From: CAYWFU01 sp964457585
GTDB taxonomy: Bacteria; JACRDZ01
Assembly (NCBI GenBank): GCA_964457585.1
Contig: CAYWFU010000037.1
Coordinates: forward strand, 1-25,398
Reading direction: 5' to 3'
DNA length: 25,398 nt
Below the pieces are notes generated by a model. The model saw nothing but the letters and a program-made list of their open reading frames with translations, did no database searches and was not told the origin of the DNA. Positions 13,381 through 21,511 of the stretch are shown one piece after another. The position numbers were made by a program, and so were the translations under genes. Position 1 is the stretch's first letter, and each line of letters begins with the position of its first letter.

Positions 13381-14404
13381 AAAAAACATCTATAATTTTA
13401 ATCAAGAAGAATTGGAAAATGAAATATTTTCTTCTGGTTTAAAAAAATACACAGCACATCAGATTATACAATGGCTTTATAAAAAATTTGTTTCTTCTTT
13501 TCAAGAGATGACGGATATTTCTGCATTATCCCGGGCTTTATTAGAAGAAAAATTTTCAATAAAGTTACCTGCTATTTGCAATTCTGTGATTTCTTCAGAT
13601 AACACTACTATTAAATATGTTTTTGAATTAGAAGATAAAAATATTATTGAAACTGTTTTAATTAAAGAAGCTGATAGAAAAACAATCTGTGTCTCATCTC
13701 AGGTCGGGTGCGGATATGGATGTAAGTTTTGTTTGACAGGAAAAATCCGTTTTATTCGCAATCTTGAGTCTTCAGAAATTGTAGGACAAATCGTACGACT
13801 TTTAAAACTTGAAAAACAAATAACAAACATCGTTTTTATGGGTATGGGTGAACCCCTGTCAAATTTTAAGAATGTTGTGCGCGCTATTCAGATATTGACT
13901 AATCAAAAAGGACTGTGTATTTCCTCGCGACGAATTACTCTGTCAACGTGCGGTCTTGTTCCGGAATTATTAAAATTTAATTCATTGAATATAAAAATAA
14001 ATCTGGCTATCTCACTAAATGCAGTTGATAATGAAAAGCGAAATCAGCTTATGCCGGTAAACAAGAAATATCCGCTGGAGCAATTGCTTAACTCCTGCAA
14101 AAAACTGACTTTATCAAAAAGGGAAAGAATTATTTTTGAATATATTTTAATTAAAGATATAAATGATTCTTTTTCAGATGCAAATAAACTTGCAGAACTT
14201 TTGAAAGGTATTCCCTGTAAAATTAATCTTATTGCTTATAATGAGAATCCTTATCTGAATTTTTATTCTCCGTCTCCTGAAACAGTAAATAAATTTCAAC
14301 AAATTTTAATTGATAAATATTATTCATGTTTTGTAAGAAAAAGTAAAGGGAGTGATATATTTGCGGCTTGCGGGCAATTGGGAGCATTAAAAAGCAATCA
14401 CTGA
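13370..14404 (+). CDS. rlmN: Dual-specificity rRNA/tRNA adenine-C2 methyltransferase RlmN
   Basis: A radical-SAM enzyme that methylates C2 of A2503 in 23S rRNA and A37 of some tRNAs. The CxxxCxxC iron-sulfur motif is visible in VSSQVGCGYGCKFCLTG (about residues 107-123), followed by NIVFMGMGEPLSN and RRITLSTCGLVP. The catalytic acceptor cysteine lies in the C-terminal SDIFAACGQL. The 344-aa length is normal. I take the ATG at 13370; a GTG one codon earlier (13367) is also possible. It overlaps the end of the unknown gene before it. Its 3' end overlaps the convergent methyltransferase/ATP-grasp gene by 7 bases, leaving no room for a separate terminator. Confidence 0.97.
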   Translation: MRIRKNIYNFNQEELENEIFSSGLKKYTAHQIIQWLYKKFVSSFQEMTDISALSRALLEEKFSIKLPAICNSVISSDNTTIKYVFELEDKNIIETVLIKEADRKTICVSSQVGCGYGCKFCLTGKIRFIRNLESSEIVGQIVRLLKLEKQITNIVFMGMGEPLSNFKNVVRAIQILTNQKGLCISSRRITLSTCGLVPELLKFNSLNIKINLAISLNAVDNEKRNQLMPVNKKYPLEQLLNSCKKLTLSKRERIIFEYILIKDINDSFSDANKLAELLKGIPCKINLIAYNENPYLNFYSPSPETVNKFQQILIDKYYSCFVRKSKGSDIFAACGQLGALKSNH

Positions 14405-16383
14405 AAAAGCGGTGCTGTCTTAATTATGTATTCTTCTTCTTTTTTTCTATATAATATTTGAAGCCCAAGCCGCTGTTCTGCTGAATGGAGAATTGCTTCA
14501 AGCATTTCAGGATAAGACATACCTGCTAATTTAGACATTCTTGCAAGATGTCCATCCCAGCACCATCCAGGATTGGGGTTTACTTCAAGAAGTTTAGGAT
14601 TTCCAAAAGCATCCAGTCTCCAGTCAAATCTTGCATAATCACGGCATTCAAGTCTTTCGAATAATTTTAAGCACCATTCAATAATGGATTTTTCTGTTTC
14701 ATCAGGCAAATTAGCCGGAATTGACTTAACATTCCAGTAAGGGGAATCAGGACGCCATTTTGCTTCATATCCACAAATCTTTGGCAGATTTTCTGGTAAT
14801 TCAGAGTAATCTTCTTCAATTATAGGTAAAGCATTGTATGCTGAAGGGGGATTCCCAATAATTCCAACACTTAAATCTTTACCCGGAAGAAACTCTTCAA
14901 CAAGTATAGGTTTATCATATCCAAATTTTTCTCGTATTTCTAAAATAACATTTAATAAATCTTCTAAATTGTTTGTTACACTTCTTTGTGTTATTCCAAA
15001 ACTGGAATCCCCAAAATTTGGTTTAACAAGAGTGGGAAAAGCGAATGGGAGTTCAAAAGTAGTATCTTCAGGTTTAATGAAAAAAGCAAGCGGAACAGGT
15101 ATCCCCATTTCTTTGGCAATTCCTCTAACCAGTGATTTATCATAGCAATGAGCCAGGCATTGCGGACCGGCACCCGTGTATCCCATATCCATTTTTTCCA
15201 GCAAAGCGGGAATATGCAGTTCTTTGCGTGGATCATTGTTATAACCTTCATCACAAAGATTAAACACAAAATCGATTTTTCCTGTTAATTTTTTAATATC
15301 ATAAATTAATGTGTCATGATTATTTAGATAAATAAATTCATAATTTTTTAATCTGCGCAGCGCTGATTTCAACTGATCAATTGTATAAAAATCATCATCA
15401 TCAAAAATAAAAGATGGTTTTAAAAGATCTGGTTTTGAAGGATCTCCTAAAATAACCGCAACATTTCTAACTATTTCTTTAGATTTTCTTTTTATTGGAG
15501 TCCAGCTTTTTCTTACTACACCGGTAATAATAATACGTTTTTCCATCATTCCCAGATCCTGATTTCGCTGAGAATCAGGAGAAATTTCACCATGAAAAGT
15601 ATAGTCGCTAAAACCAGCTCTGGCTATTAATTCAGCAAGATTTTCTTTGGTATAAAGTCTCTCTGCATAAAATTGATCGGCAATTACGCCTTTTTCAACG
15701 TGAGTGATAACTTCTCTTGATATTAATCGCTGTCCATCAAGAGAAAGGGAGCGTTCTCTACAAACAAACATTTTTTTATCTATCCATTCCCATGATCTTG
15801 GCTGAAAATTCTTTTTGAGGAATTCAGAATCCATCACGTCTATTAGTATCTTTCCCCATGGTTTCAGAACTCTAAAAACTTCCTTTAAAACCAATAAATC
15901 ATCGTGACTGGTTTCAAAATATCCAAAGCTATTTCCCAAAATTGTTATTATATTAAAAGTGTCAGAGATATAAGGTAATTTTCTTGCATCACCTTCTCGG
16001 TATTTTACATTTAGTTTTTCTTTTTTTGCATATCCTTTTGCTTTTTGAATTAAATAGTGAGAGCGGTCGATCCCTTCGATATCTTTATATCCTCTTCTTG
16101 ATAATTCAAGAGAATGACGTCCCTGTCCACAGCATAAATCTAATATTTTATCTTCAGGAGAAAAATTAACTATTTTTGAGAATAGATCTATTTCTTTTCG
16201 GGTAATGTTTTGATCTGCTACAACATCAGCATCTGTTTTTAGATAAAGTGAATTGAAAATACCATTCCACCAGTCTGGATGTACATGTTCTTCAAGATTT
16301 GGGACAGGGCCTAAAACTTTTTTTTGAGGTTTTCCATTTTTACTACGTTGCGGAGGTTTATCCGCAGATGATTTTCCGTTCAT
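14398..16383 (-). CDS. Fusion of a class I SAM methyltransferase with a D-Ala-D-Ala-ligase-like ATP-grasp domain
   Basis: A 661-aa two-domain enzyme with no signal peptide. Residues about 30-290 are a Rossmann methyltransferase with motif I ILDLCCGQGRH (80-90), an acidic end of beta-2 (EGIDRS), REGDARKLPY and a long C-terminal part. From about 303 an ATP-grasp fold like Ddl begins (VAVILGDPSKPDLL). It carries CYDKSLVRGIAKEMGIPVP, FPTLVKPNFGDSSFG, PILVEEFLPGKDLSVGI and the metal-binding DYARFDWRL...KLLEVNPNPGW. Ddl itself ends EVNTxPG...; here the residues after NPNPG are WCWDG, so the substrate is likely not D-Ala. Joining an alpha-amino-acid or peptide ligase to a methyltransferase suggests a methylated peptide-like product; that is inference. 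A consensus promoter lies just upstream. Confidence 0.85.
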   Translation of the reverse strand: MNGKSSADKPPQRSKNGKPQKKVLGPVPNLEEHVHPDWWNGIFNSLYLKTDADVVADQNITRKEIDLFSKIVNFSPEDKILDLCCGQGRHSLELSRRGYKDIEGIDRSHYLIQKAKGYAKKEKLNVKYREGDARKLPYISDTFNIITILGNSFGYFETSHDDLLVLKEVFRVLKPWGKILIDVMDSEFLKKNFQPRSWEWIDKKMFVCRERSLSLDGQRLISREVITHVEKGVIADQFYAERLYTKENLAELIARAGFSDYTFHGEISPDSQRNQDLGMMEKRIIITGVVRKSWTPIKRKSKEIVRNVAVILGDPSKPDLLKPSFIFDDDDFYTIDQLKSALRRLKNYEFIYLNNHDTLIYDIKKLTGKIDFVFNLCDEGYNNDPRKELHIPALLEKMDMGYTGAGPQCLAHCYDKSLVRGIAKEMGIPVPLAFFIKPEDTTFELPFAFPTLVKPNFGDSSFGITQRSVTNNLEDLLNVILEIREKFGYDKPILVEEFLPGKDLSVGIIGNPPSAYNALPIIEEDYSELPENLPKICGYEAKWRPDSPYWNVKSIPANLPDETEKSIIEWCLKLFERLECRDYARFDWRLDAFGNPKLLEVNPNPGWCWDGHLARMSKLAGMSYPEMLEAILHSAEQRLGLQILYRKKEEEYIIKTAPLFQ

Positions 16384-16406
16384 ATTTTTTTCTCCTATGC
16401 GAAAGA

Positions 16407-16456
16407 ATTATATTTTAAGTTTTTTTATATGTCAAGGATATCATGTCAAGTATATC
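16407..16456 (-). promoter_or_regulatory. Consensus sigma-70 promoter with duplicated -35 region
   Basis: On the minus strand, TTGACA (16435-16430), exactly 17 bases, then TATAAT (16412-16407): both boxes are perfect. A 14-bp near-perfect tandem duplication (16429-16442 and 16443-16456, 13/14 identical) repeats the TTGACA 14 bases upstream (16449-16444). Predicted start is near 16400, so the leader to the ATG at 16383 is only about 17 bases with AGGAG in it. The upstream copy reaches the stop codon of the acyltransferase/hydrolase gene. Confidence 0.8.
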
Positions 16457-18764
16457 ATGAAATCCTTTTTAAAAAATTCAAAATTTTTTCATATATTTCA
16501 GGATAATCGGGGGTAACAATTACATGATTGGATGTGTTAATAAAATGCAGTGATTTTTCAGTTGAAGCAGATTCATTATAAATAATATTTGCACTTTCTG
16601 AATCTACTTCATAGTCTTTGCTGGCATGAAGTATAAGTAATGGGCAAGTTATGTTTTTTAATTCGCGTCTTAGAGCATTTGTTAATTTCATAAGCTCATA
16701 AATTCCCTTAAGAGGCATATGCTTATAATTTGTTTTTTTATTTTCAGGATCCGAAGGAATAAATTCAATTACACCGGTTTCTTTTTCAGTAAAAGATCTT
16801 GTTAAATTATTAATTTTATTTATTATAGGTAAAAGGAAAAAATATCTTCCATATGTATCACGTATGATAATCGGGGAAGAAATAGAAACAACACCGCACA
16901 GTTTATTTTTATTATAGGATGCCAGATGCAGAGCCAGACTTCCGCCCATAGAAAAACCAATTACAATAATTTTATCTGCATAATATGATAGTAAATTATA
17001 TCCGCGTTCAACAGATGAAAACCAATCTTCCCATTCAAATCGTGCTAGATCATAAGGAGAAGTTCCGTGACCTTCCAATCGAATTCCTAAAACTGTATGC
17101 CCTGCATTGAATAATATATCACCTAAATACCGCATTTCAGGAGGAGAAGCAGAAAATCCATGAACTAATAATATAGCTGTTTTGCTTTTTTTTAATTGCT
17201 TAAGAAAAAAAGGGGTACCCGGGATATTATCTTTTTCTTTTATATTTAAATCATTATAAAGTTCATTATTATATTTTTCATTTGCTAATTGATATATTTT
17301 ATTTTCATCATCAAAAAGATAATCAATTAATAAATCATTGATATTTTCTTGATTTATTTTCAAGATTGAATTTATTAAATCATGGACTTCAAATTTTGGT
17401 TGAATTTCATTTTTTAGCACCTGAGGGATATTTTTAGTTCGTATTTCATCAAAGGAAGATTGACTCAATAAGTTTTTAGTAATAACTATATTATCCCCTT
17501 CCAGATAAATAAGATTTTCATCACAAGCAGTTTTAATAAAGCTTTCAATTCGTTCATTGCAACCTAAAAGTATATCGTTATATCTTTCTGGCAATAGCAT
17601 ATCTCTATGTAATTGCATAGAATTATAATTTTGAATTTTTTTTATCCCAATGTAAATTAACTTTGTAAAATCATCTTTATTAATTTTTGTTTCATTTTTA
17701 TCCCTTAATAATTGAAAAAGTATTTCTGAAGCTAAATGCATTGGATTCACGGTAATAAAATTATAAATATTTTCCATATATTCATCTCTGATTTTTACGG
17801 ATATATTTCTAGTTCTATGTTTAACTATCTCTATCAGCATTGGTTTTGTTATACTCTTTTCCTTTTTACTTTTTATTATTTCCTCTTTAAATATTAACTC
17901 GGTCAACTTATAGTCATAACGAGTAAGATATTTTGTGATAGGAATAGGAGAACCAAAAGTAATATCCATATCTGTATTATTAAATAAAATATTGGTTTCA
18001 ACTAAAAGTTCATCACGTAAACGTTTTTCTTTTATTTTAGTAAAAATATTTGTTATTTTAGTAATAATATTTTCTGTTATTCTCAAAGGATAAAAAGTGA
18101 TATTGACAGGTATTATCAATACAGGTTCCTGTGCTTTTTTATAAATAACTTCCATTTCCATATTTGGATTAAATAAATTTCTATATTTATCAACTAGATC
18201 CCAATTTTTATTTTTCAATGATAATAAAAATAGATCTTTATATCTCTGTGCTTTTATTCCAATAACTGCTGAACCTGTATGTGGTTTGCGGCGTGCTTTC
18301 AGTTCTCTTGCATAAATGCTTAATCTGCCGAGATTGTCCAGAACTTTTTTATCTTTTATCATACCGCCTTCAGGAAAGACAATAATTTTCAAATCTTTTA
18401 GAATTTCACGTGCCATAAAATCAGTAATATTAGGAAAATCAGACGGGACAGCTCCGATCCCGGTTAAGTATTTTGCGGTTTTTTCTTCTTTAAAAAATAC
18501 GCTTGATGCAATTGAACGGCAAAAAACATTTTCTTTTTTATAAAAAATATATTGAGGAATAAAAGTCTCAAGACGAGAGAAATGATTAAAAACAAATATA
18601 TTCCCATTTTTTATATGCCCATCCATGTTGTGCAATTTAATATGTATCTTCAATACTTTTTCCAGAACTTCTAAAATATTTTTAGTCCATAGATATTTAT
18701 GTTCATCTATTACTAAATCTTCTTCTATAAATTCTTTTATTAAATTATTGTCATTATTAATCAT
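16455..18764 (-). CDS. Fusion of a PlsC-like acyltransferase with an alpha/beta hydrolase
   Basis: A 769-aa protein. The N-terminal part contains a glycerolipid acyltransferase-like site: H61 in NHFSRLE (H-x4-E rather than the usual H-x4-D), then GIGAVP (103-108) and FPEGG (130-134), and the downstream DITFGSPIPI. The middle (about 300-515) is helical and unassigned. From about residue 525 a carboxylesterase/lipase-type alpha/beta hydrolase begins: LLVHGFSASPPEMR, nucleophile Ser605 in GFSMGG, Asp717 in HASKDYEVD and His747 in TSNHVIVTP, so the triad looks complete. An acyltransferase and an acyl hydrolase in one chain would suit acyl-chain remodelling of a lipid (inference). No signal peptide or transmembrane segment is obvious. 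The ATG has GGAAAG 8 bases before it. The E for D in the acyltransferase motif could alter or end that activity. Confidence 0.85.
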   Translation of the reverse strand: MINNDNNLIKEFIEEDLVIDEHKYLWTKNILEVLEKVLKIHIKLHNMDGHIKNGNIFVFNHFSRLETFIPQYIFYKKENVFCRSIASSVFFKEEKTAKYLTGIGAVPSDFPNITDFMAREILKDLKIIVFPEGGMIKDKKVLDNLGRLSIYARELKARRKPHTGSAVIGIKAQRYKDLFLLSLKNKNWDLVDKYRNLFNPNMEMEVIYKKAQEPVLIIPVNITFYPLRITENIITKITNIFTKIKEKRLRDELLVETNILFNNTDMDITFGSPIPITKYLTRYDYKLTELIFKEEIIKSKKEKSITKPMLIEIVKHRTRNISVKIRDEYMENIYNFITVNPMHLASEILFQLLRDKNETKINKDDFTKLIYIGIKKIQNYNSMQLHRDMLLPERYNDILLGCNERIESFIKTACDENLIYLEGDNIVITKNLLSQSSFDEIRTKNIPQVLKNEIQPKFEVHDLINSILKINQENINDLLIDYLFDDENKIYQLANEKYNNELYNDLNIKEKDNIPGTPFFLKQLKKSKTAILLVHGFSASPPEMRYLGDILFNAGHTVLGIRLEGHGTSPYDLARFEWEDWFSSVERGYNLLSYYADKIIVIGFSMGGSLALHLASYNKNKLCGVVSISSPIIIRDTYGRYFFLLPIINKINNLTRSFTEKETGVIEFIPSDPENKKTNYKHMPLKGIYELMKLTNALRRELKNITCPLLILHASKDYEVDSESANIIYNESASTEKSLHFINTSNHVIVTPDYPEIYEKILNFLKRIS

Positions 18765-18803
18765 TTTTAATTCTTTCCATACATGGGAATTTTTTTAGCA
18801 AAT

Positions 18804-18832
18804 ATTATACAAGGATACTGTCATAATTACAG
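18804..18832 (-). promoter_or_regulatory. Weak candidate promoter for the acyltransferase/hydrolase gene
   Basis: A perfect TATAAT on the minus strand (18809-18804) lies about 40 bases before the ATG. The sequence 17 bases upstream (CTGTAA) is a poor -35, so strength depends on an activator or the call is wrong. Confidence 0.3.
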
Positions 18833-18889
18833 TAAATATCGGTAAATATTTTAAAAACTTAAAATTTTGTGATATAATGAATATAATCC

Positions 18890-18918
18890 TTGACAATTAC
18901 TATAGAATTTCATATTCT
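18890..18918 (+). promoter_or_regulatory. Promoter of the 18932 methyltransferase, giving a nearly leaderless mRNA
   Basis: Perfect -35 TTGACA (18890-18895), 17-base spacer, -10 TATTCT (18913-18918, 4/6). The start of transcription would lie near 18925, six or seven bases before the ATG. Two upstream TATAAT matches (18873, 18882) have no acceptable -35. Confidence 0.55.
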
Positions 18919-18931
18919 ACATTACCAAATT

Positions 18932-19660
18932 ATGGATGAATTTAAAATAAATTTTTTTGAACATATTCAAAAATTATTCTTTTTCCTTTTTAACAGGGCT
19001 AAAAACAATAATTACCAATTAATGAGAGAATATTTTGCTCAAATATTAATAATGGATATTGAGCAGTTTATTTCTCTCAGGAATAAAAAAATTTTGGATG
19101 TTGGTGGTGCACGTGGTGAATTCTGCAAAGTACTTAGTGAAAAAAGAAAATGCAATGCAATAAATTTAGATCCATATCCGGGTGAAATTCTATGGGAAAA
19201 AACAGTAATTGGCTCAGCAACCAATCTGCCTTTTGAAAATAATGAATTTGATCTGGTAATTTTGCGAGGTGTAATTGAACATATTCCATCTCTAGATCAG
19301 CAAAAATGTATTGATGAAATATTTAGGATTACAGAAACCGGGGGAATATGTTATATTTTATTCCCGCCATGGTATAATCCACATGCCGGACATAATTTAA
19401 AACCTTTTCATATATTACCATTTAAACCGGCAAAATTTCTACGGCAGCTTTTTTTTAAAAGCAGAATTGAGGGTAATTCCTACGAAGAAGAGCATTTATA
19501 TCCAATTACATTTAAACATATGTATAGAATGATTTCCATGAGTAATTTTAAAATAATGGCCACATTGGACACTCATTTCAGAATGCATTGCTTGACTAAA
19601 ATTCCATTGATCAGGGAAATATTAATTCCTTCCGTTGTTTTTATTTTAAAAAAAGAATGA
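18932..19660 (+). CDS. Class I SAM-dependent methyltransferase (Methyltransf_11-like)
   Basis: A 242-aa protein with motif I KILDVGGARGEFCKVL (about residues 54-69), the acidic residue NLDPYP, ATNLPFENNEFDLVILRGVIEHI and an aromatic-rich C-terminal half (FPPWYNPHAGHNLKPF, PFKPAKFLRQLFF). The type is common in cell-surface sugar or lipid pathways, but its target cannot be read from the sequence. I start at ATG 18932 because the only longer option begins at the promoter's own TTGACA. There is no Shine-Dalgarno sequence, so it seems leaderless. The stop codon is followed at once by a perfect inverted repeat. It is divergent from the acyltransferase/hydrolase gene. Confidence 0.85.
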   Translation: MDEFKINFFEHIQKLFFFLFNRAKNNNYQLMREYFAQILIMDIEQFISLRNKKILDVGGARGEFCKVLSEKRKCNAINLDPYPGEILWEKTVIGSATNLPFENNEFDLVILRGVIEHIPSLDQQKCIDEIFRITETGGICYILFPPWYNPHAGHNLKPFHILPFKPAKFLRQLFFKSRIEGNSYEEEHLYPITFKHMYRMISMSNFKIMATLDTHFRMHCLTKIPLIREILIPSVVFILKKE

Positions 19661-19661
19661 T

Positions 19662-19734
19662 AGTGTCAGAGAGTCAGAATAAAATCTCAAAATTCTTTTG
19701 CTTTGATTCTTTGACACTTTGACTCTCTGACACT
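19662..19734. repeat. Perfect 15-bp inverted repeat after the methyltransferase gene
   Basis: AGTGTCAGAGAGTCA (19662-19676) is exactly inverted as TGACTCTCTGACACT (19720-19734) around 43 bases. The right arm also contains an extra TTTGACACTT copy, so the unit is built of ~9-bp submotifs. It starts one base after the stop codon and could act as a terminator-like hairpin, though no T-run follows. A degraded single arm occurs at 11940-11959. Confidence 0.65.
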
Positions 19735-19760
19735 TATACCTAAGGAGATGGTATGAAAGA

Positions 19761-19858
19761 TTGAGGTTGAGGTTAAGGTTGAGGAAAGATATAAATCATT
19801 ATATTGATTTTTGGTTTTATCTTTTCCTTAACCTAACCCTTAGCCTTAACCTGATTTA
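19761..19858. repeat. Imperfect inverted repeat of AACCTTAACC-type units before the ABC-F gene
   Basis: TGAGGTTGAGGTTAAGGTT (about 19762-19780) continuing to GAGGAAAGATA mirrors TATCTTTTCCTTAACC with CTAACCCTTAGCCTTAACCT (19819-19852). The arms are about 28-33 bases with a few mismatches and a small bulge. The units are 6-7 bp G/A-rich on one side and C/T-rich on the other. An orphan AAGGAG with an ATG (19742-19755) stands just before it and leads to a three-codon frame, as if the unit had moved between an earlier ribosome-binding site and its gene. Confidence 0.5.
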
Positions 19859-19876
19859 TCATAGGAGAAGTATATT

Positions 19877-21499
19877 ATGATTTCAGTTAGCAATGTCTCG
19901 CTTCGTTATGGACCACGCGAACTTTTTACAGAGGTAAATATAATATTTACACCTGGAAATTGCTATGGTTTAATTGGAGCGAATGGTTCAGGTAAATCTA
20001 CATTTTTAAAGATTCTTGCAGGGGAGATTGACCCTACTGCAGGTGAAATTGCTGTACAGAAAGGAAAACGAATTTCAAGTTTAAAACAGGATCAGTTTGC
20101 CTTTGACGAATATTCAGTTTTAACTACCGTTATTATGGGGCATAAAAAACTTTATGATATTATGACAGAAAAAGATGCAATTTATGCAAAAGAAAATTTT
20201 TCTGATACTGATGGAGTTCGTGCTTCAGAACTTGAATCTGAATTTGAAGAGCTAAATGGATGGAATGCAGAATCTGATGCGGCAAAACTATTAAGTGAAC
20301 TTGGTCTGCCGGATGAATTTCACAACATGCAGATGAAACAGCTTGAAGCAGGGCAGAAAGTACGTGTGCTTTTAGCTCAGGCATTATTTGGCAATCCTGA
20401 TATTCTGCTTCTTGATGAACCAACAAATCATCTTGATGTTGAAACATGCATGTGGCTTGAGGAATTTTTATGTGATTTCGAAAATATTGCTATTGTAGTT
20501 TCTCATGACCGTCATTTTTTAAATAAAGTATGCACTCATATTGTAGATATTGATTTCAGCAAGATTCAGATGTTTAAAGGAAATTTCGATTTCTGGTTCG
20601 AATCAAGTCAGCTCGCATTAAGACAGCGTACTGAATCAAATAAAAGGATTGAAGAAAAACGGAAAGAATTGCAGGAATTTATAGCAAGATTCAGCGCCAA
20701 TGCATCTAAATCCAGACAGGCAACAAGCAGGAAAAAAATATTAGAAAAACTTACCATTGATGACATTAAACCATCATCAAGAAAATATCCATATATTAAT
20801 TTTGAACAAGCTCGTGAGGCTGGAAATGATATCCTGGAAGTATTGAATTTATCAAAAAGTATTGATGGACAGGTTATGTTTAAAGATTTGAATTTCACAG
20901 TTAGAAAAGGTGACAAAATTTGTTTTGTGGGATCAAATGATCTGGCAAAGACTACATTATTTCAGATTCTGGCAGGTGAGATGCAGCCTGACAGCGGTAC
21001 TTTTAAATTTGGAATTTCAATCCGCTCTACATATTATCCTAAAGATAACGCAGAATATTTTAATGTAAACCTAAATATCATTGACTGGCTCCGTCAATAT
21101 TCTGAAAATAAAGAAGAAAATTTTATCCGCAGTTTTCTTGGACGTATGCTTTTTTCCGGAGACGAATCTTTAAAACCGATCAACGTGCTGTCAGGCGGAG
21201 AGAAAGTAAGATGCATGTTATCGCGTATGATGTTAGCTCAACCTAATATGATGATATTAGATGAACCCAATAACCATTTAGATTTAGAATCAATCTCATC
21301 TTTAAACAAAGGAATGGAAAGATTTAAAGGTTCTATTTTATTCTCTTCACATGATCATCAGCTTGTAGATACTGTTGCAAATAGAATTATTGAAATAACA
21401 CCTAACGGTTTCATAGACCGCGCAGATACAACGTATGATGAATATTTAACTGACCCGAAAATTAAAGAAATGCTGAAGCAGTTATATGGCATTGTATAA
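19877..21499 (+). CDS. ABC-F family ATPase, YbiT-like
   Basis: A 540-aa soluble protein with two nucleotide-binding domains and no membrane segment. NBD1 has Walker A GANGSGKST, then KQDQFAFDEY and VIMGHKKL, which match E. coli YbiT, a signature LEAGQK in place of LSGGQ, and DILLLDEPTNHLD. The linker FSANASKSRQATSRKK (about residues 273-288) is the YbiT-type P-site arm. NBD2 has an unusual Walker A GSNDLAKTT with Ala for the second Gly, signature LSGGEK and MMILDEPNNHLD. ABC-F proteins bind the ribosomal E site and relieve translation problems or antibiotic arrest. The ATG has AGGAG 8 bases before it; the next gene starts 12 bases after its stop. Confidence 0.93.
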   Translation: MISVSNVSLRYGPRELFTEVNIIFTPGNCYGLIGANGSGKSTFLKILAGEIDPTAGEIAVQKGKRISSLKQDQFAFDEYSVLTTVIMGHKKLYDIMTEKDAIYAKENFSDTDGVRASELESEFEELNGWNAESDAAKLLSELGLPDEFHNMQMKQLEAGQKVRVLLAQALFGNPDILLLDEPTNHLDVETCMWLEEFLCDFENIAIVVSHDRHFLNKVCTHIVDIDFSKIQMFKGNFDFWFESSQLALRQRTESNKRIEEKRKELQEFIARFSANASKSRQATSRKKILEKLTIDDIKPSSRKYPYINFEQAREAGNDILEVLNLSKSIDGQVMFKDLNFTVRKGDKICFVGSNDLAKTTLFQILAGEMQPDSGTFKFGISIRSTYYPKDNAEYFNVNLNIIDWLRQYSENKEENFIRSFLGRMLFSGDESLKPINVLSGGEKVRCMLSRMMLAQPNMMILDEPNNHLDLESISSLNKGMERFKGSILFSSHDHQLVDTVANRIIEITPNGFIDRADTTYDEYLTDPKIKEMLKQLYGIV

Positions 21500-21511
21500 A
21501 GGATTAAAATT

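Noticed and set aside
14398..14404. Terminator between rlmN and the convergent fusion gene
   Set aside because: The genes overlap by 7 bases and I see no hairpin with a T-run.
18890..18931. Longer start (TTG at 18890) for the methyltransferase
   Set aside because: The TTG is the first half of a perfect -35 TTGACA with a -10 at the right distance, and there is no ribosome-binding site before it; family proteins do not have the extra residues.
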